A DNA stretch of 64,000 nt from Spongilla lacustris (taxonomy: Eukaryota; Porifera; Demospongiae; Spongillida; Spongillidae), in the NCBI GenBank assembly GCA_949361645.1, contig OX442416.1:13501540-13565539 (forward strand), given 5' to 3'. The notes under the pieces are model-generated. The model was given only the letters and a program-made list of their open reading frames with translations, was not told the DNA's origin and did not search any database. Each line of letters opens with the position of its first letter. The first letter of the stretch is position 1. Shown piece by piece: positions 63,780 to 64,000 of this stretch. Position numbers and translations under genes: made by a program.

Positions 63780-63998
63780 ACTTTTACGAGGAAGCGTAAA
63801 GCTATACCAAATGTAACATTTGACATCATATTTGCGATGCGTAAACACGCGTAAACCCAGACTTTACCACCTTTACACTATTGCGTAAACATCAGGTTTG
63901 CTTCGTTGTAAACATAAGTAAATATGTGTAAACCTGAGCTTTACCTTATCTTTACGTCGTGTTTACCGCTTGTGTAAACCCGTTTTTTTATGCAGTGT
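63780..63998 (-). repeat. CACTG terminus with GTAAAC subterminal repeats (TE1, B2 copy)
   Basis: Reverse complement of 11835-12060. The window ends with GCAGTG followed by TAA, and the TE1 flank in B1 is also TTTA. The element's border is therefore at or just past the window end. Confidence 0.7.
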
Positions 63999-64000
63999 AA

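Larger units (their letters stand above)
57250..64000 (-). mobile_element. block B2, inverted near-identical copy of B1
   Basis: It matches 18580-11833 in reverse with almost no differences, up to the last base of the window, where the CACTG terminus of TE1 is reached. Unlike B1, it continues beyond 57250 into the missing end of TE2. Confidence 0.85.

Overview
The window looks like nuclear DNA of a marine invertebrate animal, possibly a sponge. Real coding signal comes as short exons with GT..AG introns (Reeler-domain protein, ZIP metal transporter, RNF113-type splicing factor, EGF domain). Everything else is a dense pile of microsatellites, minisatellites, MITEs and DNA transposons. The animal assignment rests on the gene families. 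The sponge guess is weaker and rests on general texture: TACATGTA-rich DNA, tiny introns and many hairpin MITEs. There is no operon logic, no CRISPR array, and no rRNA or tRNA gene that I can support. A 200-N gap at 26586-26785 marks a scaffold join.

Layout. 0-5 kb: 3' part of a Tigger/pogo transposase with one in-frame stop, then the last two exons of a ZIP (SLC39-like) transporter and a hairpin MITE. 5.2-11.83 kb (segment A1): a six-exon gene for a secreted single-Reeler protein plus degenerate retrotransposon pieces. 11.83-18.58 kb (B1): a transposon-like block. 18.6-26.6 kb: minisatellites, a hAT MITE, fragments of an RNF113/Cwc24 gene on the minus strand, a 500-bp (GGGA)n tract, two unassigned minus-strand exons, and an EGF exon cut by the gap. 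27-29 kb: a fold-back element and a signal-peptide exon. 29.6-39.5 kb: a 10-kb imperfect palindrome (C) carrying a precise hAT insertion. 41.7-46.2 kb: A2, an inverted diverged copy of A1 with a second Reeler gene. 46.25-47.44 kb: hAT-like element. 47.84-53.66 kb: a 5.8-kb element with CACTG termini. 53.8-56.8 kb: a Mutator-type MITE with a perfect 9-bp target duplication, a hAT 5' end with a transposase N-terminus, and a fold-back mariner/pogo-type element. 56.94-64 kb: B2, the nearly identical inverted copy of B1, holding a complete 3.9-kb TIR element with a broken Ulp1/C48 protease-like region.

The most interesting points are: (1) two copies of the Reeler gene, each with a different single frameshift, and a coding 12-bp VNTR that differs by exactly 15 units; (2) two related CACTG-ended element families with different subterminal repeats; (3) the TIR element linked to a C48 peptidase relic; (4) the palindrome C. 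Inverted duplicates around a gap can also arise from haplotype mis-assembly, so copy number in the genome is not proven by this sequence alone.
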